A program made the position numbers and the translations under genes. Shown piece after piece: positions 5,556 through 8,848 of a stretch of 8,848 nucleotides of DNA. Source of the stretch: an uncultured Anaerolineaceae bacterium (GTDB lineage Bacteria; Chloroflexota; Anaerolineae; Anaerolineales; Anaerolineaceae); assembly GCA_937890875.1 (NCBI GenBank), contig CALAEB010000551.1, positions 1-8,848 of the forward strand. Direction: 5' to 3'. The notes beneath the pieces are model-generated. The model had not been told where the DNA came from. It did not search any database and was given only the letters and a program-made list of their open reading frames with translations. Position 1 is the first letter of the stretch, and every line of letters begins with the position of its first letter.

Positions 5556-6230
5556 ATGTCATTTGCCAGAGATTTGAAGAACCGCGCCTCAAAGGTGTGG
5601 GAGGATGGTTACCAGCATCCGTTTGTGCAGGAAATTGGAAAAGGGACGCTTGATCAAGCAAAATTCCGGTTTTATCTGTTGCAGGATTATCAATACCTGC
5701 TCCAATATGCCAAGGTGTTTGCCTTGGCGACGGTGAAGGCCGATGATGAGGCTATGATGACCCGGTTGACGAAAGTCCAGCACAGCATTTTTACTGAGGA
5801 AATGGAACTGCACCGGCAGTATATGGCGGGGTTCGGGATAACGCCAGCGCAGGTGCTGGCCGTCAAGCCGTCCCTGTATAACCGTACCTATACCGCGAAT
5901 ATGCTGGCAATCGGACAAACTAGTGGGCTTGTTGAAATACTGGCCACGGTTTTCCCTTGTGGATGGACCTATTATGATTATGCCAACCGTCTCAAGGAGC
6001 AGTATGGCGACCGTCTGGAGGGTAATTTTTATCGAACCTGGATCGAAACTTATGCCAGTTTCGACTTTGCTGCTACCTTTGAATGGTTTTATGACGCGAT
6101 TGACGCGATGGTTGCCCGAAAAACTGACCGGGACCGGGAACGGATTGCAGAGATATTCGTATCCAGCGTTGAGTTTGAGTATCTGTTCTGGGATATGTCT
6201 TACAAACAGGAAATGGGCTATCATCTGTAA
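5556..6230 (+). CDS. tenA: TenA, aminopyrimidine aminohydrolase (thiaminase II family)
   Basis: The 224-residue all-helical protein is full length for TenA. Its active-site residues align by number with B. subtilis TenA: D44 and Y47 (LLQDYQYLLQYAK), Y112 (NRTYTANMLAIG), the catalytic C135 (VFPCGWTYYDYA), Y166 region (WIETYASFDF) and the late acidic element SSVEFEYLFWDMSY, where E206 or E208 is the general acid. TenA enzymes hydrolyse aminomethyl-pyrimidine breakdown products of thiamine to HMP for re-entry into thiamine synthesis. The upstream TPP riboswitch and terminator independently support this role, so it should be made when TPP is low. AAGGAG 6 bases before the ATG fixes the start. No thiD, thiM, thiE or thiamine transporter follows, so tenA stands as a single-gene unit here and must rely on thiamine genes elsewhere. 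The presence of the cysteine marks the TenA_C rather than the TenA_E subgroup. Confidence 0.95.
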   Translation: MSFARDLKNRASKVWEDGYQHPFVQEIGKGTLDQAKFRFYLLQDYQYLLQYAKVFALATVKADDEAMMTRLTKVQHSIFTEEMELHRQYMAGFGITPAQVLAVKPSLYNRTYTANMLAIGQTSGLVEILATVFPCGWTYYDYANRLKEQYGDRLEGNFYRTWIETYASFDFAATFEWFYDAIDAMVARKTDRDRERIAEIFVSSVEFEYLFWDMSYKQEMGYHL

Positions 6231-6263
6231 GTGAAGGGTTGGCTGAATCCGAAAGCAGAAAAA

Positions 6264-6291
6264 GCGCCGGGCGGGGATCCCCGCCCGGCGC
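6264..6291 (+). terminator. Perfect GC-rich palindrome after tenA, probable transcription end
   Basis: The 28 bases are an exact palindrome centred on GGATCC, with arms at 6264-6277 and 6278-6291, 34 bases after the tenA stop. The hairpin would be very stable. No T run follows, so termination would be Rho-independent only in an atypical sense, or the structure may protect the 3' end of the tenA mRNA. Confidence 0.5.
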
Positions 6292-6380
6292 CGGCTTGAT
6301 CTGGTCAAGCGTTCTGTTTGCAATGAAGACAGCAATTCGATCTGCCGTAAGTTTGAACAAAAATCAGGGCGGCGAGACTG

Positions 6381-6420
6381 ATGGTTTATTTTTTCACACA
6401 AAGCGAAAAAAACGAACCAT
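6381..6420. repeat. Imperfect AT-rich inverted repeat
   Basis: ATGGTT at 6381-6386 pairs with AACCAT at 6415-6420, and TTTTTTC at 6389-6395 with GAAAAAA starting at 6405, with a small mismatch between and a 9-base loop. The A and T runs could make it a weak bidirectional terminator. Confidence 0.4.
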
Positions 6421-6480
6421 AAATTTACCTTTTCCCCCGAACAGAATTTTCGAAATTCGAATTGCATGCCGTGGGCATTA

Positions 6481-6511
6481 TTGATTTTTTCTTCCGTTAA
6501 TGTTAACATTA
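6481..6511 (+). promoter_or_regulatory. Candidate promoter with palindromic operator
   Basis: TTGATT at 6481-6486 and TAACAT at 6504-6509 are 17 bases apart. The -10 is embedded in the perfect 14-base palindrome TAATGTTAACATTA at 6498-6511, a typical size and position for a dimeric repressor site, for example of a sugar regulator. It would leave a 450-base leader before mglB, which is long. Confidence 0.33.
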
Positions 6512-6855
6512 TAGTGGTATCGGAAAGATGAGGTCTTGGCAGCAGATTAATTGGCGTGTGTAATTTCGGCTTGGTCTACTGCTGTCGGCTAGCGAAGTAT
6601 TTGAATATTTCCTTGATTGGTGCAGGATACCTTGTATTTTTGGTGCCAAGTCTATCGTTGTCGCGTTTCGGTTTAAGGCTATTGGGGATAGCGGCCTTTC
6701 AGAAGCGTCGGTTATCCATGTTCCCGGCATAGCAAATCACCCCGGAATATGCCAAGAAAGTGCGAAATTTACGTACGGGCATGTAAATGACCTTTGCTGT
6801 GTTTGTTTTAAGCGGGCTGTGCGTGGGGTTTATTTTCCGTTGTCGATCAAAATCT

Positions 6856-6864
6856 TGCTATAAC
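6856..6864 (+). promoter_or_regulatory. Extended -10 promoter candidate for mglB
   Basis: TGCTATAAC is an extended -10 (TG, one base, then TATAAC, five of six). No clear -35 lies 16-18 bases upstream, which extended -10 promoters tolerate. A start near 6871 gives a leader of about 95 bases before the ATG at 6967, more natural than the distant alternative. Confidence 0.42.
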
Positions 6865-6966
6865 GAAGCGCGATCTATATCCAATGGATCTGCGGGGTGC
6901 GCCGGCTGTGTTCAGCGTGGCCCTTGATCAAGAAAAACAGAACAAAAAATAAGGAGGAAAATATCG

Positions 6967-8064
6967 ATGAAAAAAGTATTTTTAATGGTTATTGCTTTTG
7001 TGATGGTTTTGTCCGTGGCTTCAGTTGCCATGGCGCAGAGCGCGCCCGCCCAGGTGGACGTGTTCTTCTATGACTATTCTGATACCTATATCGGCAGCGT
7101 ACGCGCTTCGATGGAAGAGCAGCTCAAGGCACTCAGCGATAAGTTCACCTATAACTTCTATGACGGTGCTTCCAACCAGGGTACGCAAACCCAGCAGGTG
7201 GAGACGGCGCTGACCCGCGGCACTGATCTGCTGATTGTCAACATTGTGACCACCGGTTCGGACGAGGCGGCGCAGACGATCGTGGACGCGGCGAAGGAAC
7301 AGGATGTGCCGGTGGTCTTCTTCAACCGTGAAGTATCCGACGCGGTGGTGAACAGCTACGAGAAATGCGCTTTCGTCGGCACCGATGCAGACGAGGCGGG
7401 TTACATGCAGGGCCAGATGATCGCGGAGTTTTTGCAGCAGGACGGCAACTTTGAGAAATATGATCTCAATGACGACAAACTTGTCTCCTACGTGATGTTC
7501 CGCGGCGAGCTGGGTAATGCTGAGGCGTTCGGGCGCACTAAATATTCAGTGCAGAACGCCAACGAACTGCTCAAAGACAGCGGCTACCAGTTGGATCCTT
7601 CCAAAGCCAACCAGACCGATGCGACCCAGGAGCAGGACGGCATCAGCCCGTATTATCTGTATGGAAACTGGTCGGCAGCAAACGCGAAAAACCTGATGGA
7701 CACCGCACTGACCACCTTCACGCTTGACAGCGGCGATATCGAGATCATCATTGCCAACAATGACGATCAGGCGCTGGGCGCGATCGAGTCCATGAACGAA
7801 CAGGGTTACAACACCGGCAGCGACAGTGAGAAATATATTCCGGTGTTCGGTGTGGACGCCACAGCTGTTGCGCAGGACGCGATCAAGAACGGCAAGATGA
7901 CCGGTACGATCAAGCAGGACGCGGTCGGCATGGCGGCGGGTATTTTGTACCTTGCGCAGAACGTTCAGGCCGGCGAAGAACTGCTGGCCAATACCGAGGA
8001 TTATAACGTTGACGAAGGCGTCGCGAAGATCCGCATTCCGTATGCGATCTATACCGGCGAGTAA
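6967..8064 (+). CDS. mglB: Galactose/glucose-type ABC transporter substrate-binding protein (MglB-like)
   Basis: The 365-residue protein begins with a Sec signal peptide (about 1-23, ending VAMA before QSAP) and has no lipobox cysteine, so it should be released as a soluble periplasmic protein. The rest is a periplasmic-binding-protein type I fold close to E. coli MglB: DVFFYDYSDTYI (31-42), IVNIVTTGSDEAA (90-102), VPVVFFNREVS (114-124), FVGTDADEAG (136-145), GNWSAANAKN (233-242), EIIIANNDDQALGAIE (259-274) and IPVFGVDATA (291-300). The calcium loop DLNDDKLVS (166-174), with its partner E259, is largely kept. By position, D39, N92, R190, W235 and D297 match known sugar contacts, while four others differ (see findings). 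GGAGG 9 bases before the ATG sets the start. It opens an importer whose ATPase follows after two hairpins, and it should deliver galactose or a related monosaccharide. Family confident, exact sugar uncertain. Confidence 0.92.
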   Translation: MKKVFLMVIAFVMVLSVASVAMAQSAPAQVDVFFYDYSDTYIGSVRASMEEQLKALSDKFTYNFYDGASNQGTQTQQVETALTRGTDLLIVNIVTTGSDEAAQTIVDAAKEQDVPVVFFNREVSDAVVNSYEKCAFVGTDADEAGYMQGQMIAEFLQQDGNFEKYDLNDDKLVSYVMFRGELGNAEAFGRTKYSVQNANELLKDSGYQLDPSKANQTDATQEQDGISPYYLYGNWSAANAKNLMDTALTTFTLDSGDIEIIIANNDDQALGAIESMNEQGYNTGSDSEKYIPVFGVDATAVAQDAIKNGKMTGTIKQDAVGMAAGILYLAQNVQAGEELLANTEDYNVDEGVAKIRIPYAIYTGE

Positions 8065-8084
8065 ACGGAAAATCCTGTCTGTGG

Positions 8085-8116
8085 GTGGGTGGCCACGTCG
8101 TGGCCACCCGCTTTTT
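8085..8116 (+). terminator. Intrinsic terminator between mglB and mglA
   Basis: A perfect 10-bp stem pairs 8087-8096 (GGGTGGCCAC) with 8100-8109 (GTGGCCACCC) over a 3-base loop and extends two more pairs if one T-G pair is allowed. TTTTT follows at 8112-8116. It lies about 20 bases after the mglB stop. Partial termination or 3'-end protection here is the usual way to make more binding protein than ATPase. Confidence 0.82.
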
Positions 8117-8157
8117 CAGGGATGTGAGGCAGCATTTCGAAATATGGAAAGAAGACG

Positions 8158-8220
8158 CTGAGGTTCTGTTGTTTTTGCGCAAAGCGCAAAAACAACAGAA
8201 CCTCAGGTTGGCTTTTTTTT
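8158..8220 (+). terminator. Very long perfect hairpin with T tract, second mglB-mglA attenuator
   Basis: The 23 bases at 8158-8180 are exactly mirrored at 8184-8206, with only AAA as loop. Eight T follow at 8213-8220, six bases after the stem. The stem is far longer than an ordinary terminator needs. Together with the hairpin just upstream it puts two barriers in the 211-base gap before mglA, 55 bases short of the next start. Confidence 0.78.
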
Positions 8221-8275
8221 CTTCGAAAGAATTTCTCATGTTTCGAATTGTTGGATGTGAGGTGAAGGCGCGCAA

Positions 8276-8848
8276 ATGAGTGAATACGTGCTTGAAATGC
8301 GGGGAATTTCCAAAGAATTTCCGGGCGTAAAGGCGCTGGATGACGTTAACCTGTTCGTCAGACCGGGTACGGTGCACTCGCTGATGGGCGAGAACGGCGC
8401 GGGCAAATCCACGCTGATGAAGTGTCTGTTCGGGATCTATCAAAAGGACTCGGGTGAGATCAGGCTGAACGGTGTGGAAGTGAACTTCCGGTCACCGCGG
8501 CAGGCGCTGGATTCGGGAATAGCGATGGTGCATCAGGAGCTCAATCAGGTGCATACGCGGCCGGTGATGGAAAATATTTGGCTGGGACGGTTCCCGAAGG
8601 ACCGGCTGGGCGGTGTCAGCCACAAAAAAATGTATGAAATGACGCGCGCGATTTTCGACGACCTGGGTATACAGGTGGATCCGCGCGAGAAGATCAGCGC
8701 GCTGTCGGTGTCGCGGCGCCAGATGGTGGAGATCGCCAAGGCAGTCTCGTTCAACAGCCGCGTGATCGTGTTTGACGAGCCGACGTCGTCTTTGACCGAA
8801 GTGGAAGTAGAACAGCTTTTCGGAATTATCAATAAGCTCCGCGCGCGT
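8276..8848 (+). CDS. mglA: Sugar ABC transporter ATP-binding protein (MglA-like), N-terminal part
   Basis: The frame from ATG 8276 is open for 191 codons to the window edge and would normally continue to about 500 residues, since this family carries two tandem ATPase cassettes. The first cassette is nearly complete: [10 protein letters not shown] (15-24), Walker [10 protein letters not shown] (38-46), Q-loop MVHQELNQV (84-92), VMENIWLGR (97-105), signature [14 protein letters not shown] (143-156) and Walker B with catalytic glutamate, [11 protein letters not shown] (163-173; D167, E168). LSVS in place of LSGG is usual in this family. The protein powers import through a permease (MglC), expected just downstream. 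GAAGG about 8 bases before the ATG is a moderate ribosome site. It shares the operon with mglB, and the two hairpins between them should lower its expression. MglA, RbsA and XylG cassettes are alike; the neighbouring MglB-like protein favours MglA. Confidence 0.93.
   Translation, partial: MSEYVLEMRGISKEFPGVKALDDVNLFVRPGTVHSLMGENGAGKSTLMKCLFGIYQKDSGEIRLNGVEVNFRSPRQALDSGIAMVHQELNQVHTRPVMENIWLGRFPKDRLGGVSHKKMYEMTRAIFDDLGIQVDPREKISALSVSRRQMVEIAKAVSFNSRVIVFDEPTSSLTEVEVEQLFGIINKLRAR

Larger units (their letters stand above)
6231..6966. other. 736-base intergenic region without a convincing gene
   Basis: Between tenA and the sugar-binding protein I find only regulatory-looking structure: a GC-rich palindrome near the left end, an imperfect AT-rich hairpin, TTCGAA-type short motifs around 6447-6464, and two candidate promoters. 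The frame from 6564 to 6860 has no stop for 99 codons but no start codon or ribosome site, and its translation is unlike any family I know. Minus-strand frames are short and without ribosome sites. Confidence 0.6.

Noticed and set aside
5589..6509. 306-codon minus-strand frame covering tenA
   Set aside because: Its length comes from lying opposite the conserved tenA reading frame; the translation has no recognisable domain and extends through the palindrome.
6509..6730. 73-codon minus-strand frame in the tenA-mglB gap
   Set aside because: No ribosome site and no domain-like pattern.
6564..6860. 99-codon stop-free plus-strand frame upstream of mglB
   Set aside because: It follows a TAA, has no ATG, GTG or TTG start with a ribosome site and is unlike any family I know; a frame of this length can arise by chance in a 736-base gap.
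8158..8206. CRISPR repeat or transposon end
   Set aside because: There is a single inverted pair with no spacer array, target duplication or transposase nearby; the T tract favours a terminator.
8085..8279. Small plus-strand frame in the mglB-mglA gap
   Set aside because: It is built from the two hairpins and their T tracts and has no ribosome site.
7910..8443. 177-codon minus-strand frame over the mglB end and mglA start
   Set aside because: It is antisense to two recognised genes and crosses both terminator hairpins.

Overview
The window looks like a mid-GC bacterial chromosome. Shine-Dalgarno sites are strong (AAGGAG or GGAGG before most starts), several promoters match the sigma-70 consensus with 17-base spacers, and a TPP riboswitch is followed at once by an intrinsic terminator. 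The riboswitch-terminator style is typical of Firmicutes and related groups. The sugar-binding protein, however, has a Sec signal ending in AMA with no lipobox cysteine, which fits a diderm such as a Spirochaete, or a Chloroflexi-like lineage, better than a classical Gram-positive. I cannot fix the phylum from this sequence.

Layout. (1) 1-234, minus strand: N-terminus of a membrane-anchored protein resembling serine hydrolases of the beta-lactamase class, cut by the window edge. (2) 410-1108: six-segment DUF4386-like membrane protein. (3) 1176-3374, plus strand: three redox genes, namely a nitroreductase broken by an internal frameshifting deletion, a flavodoxin-fold NAD(P)H:quinone oxidoreductase and a YeaE-like aldo/keto reductase. 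Two hairpin-forming inverted repeats lie between the first two. (4) 3408-4805, minus strand: a two-domain SixA phosphatase-CHAD protein with a clear promoter far upstream, at 5087-5115. (5) 5233-6230: a thiamine salvage unit in which promoter, TPP riboswitch, terminator and tenA follow in order. (6) 6231-6966: 736 bases without a convincing gene, holding a perfect GC-rich palindrome and two candidate promoters. (7) 6967-8848: a galactose-type (Mgl) ABC sugar importer, with the binding protein complete, two strong hairpin terminators, then the start of the ATPase, cut by the right edge.

How the parts work together. High thiamine pyrophosphate should stop transcription before tenA, so pyrimidine salvage is made only when thiamine is scarce. 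The hairpins between mglB and mglA should make the binding protein far more abundant than the ATPase. The redox trio looks like a quinone, nitro-compound and carbonyl detoxification cluster whose first member has been lost. I saw no transposase, CRISPR array, tRNA, rRNA or recognisable defence system. The less ordinary items are the SixA-CHAD fusion with its long leader and palindromic promoter, the broken nitroreductase whose 3' end is mirrored by an inverted repeat, and the altered sugar pocket of the MglB-like protein.
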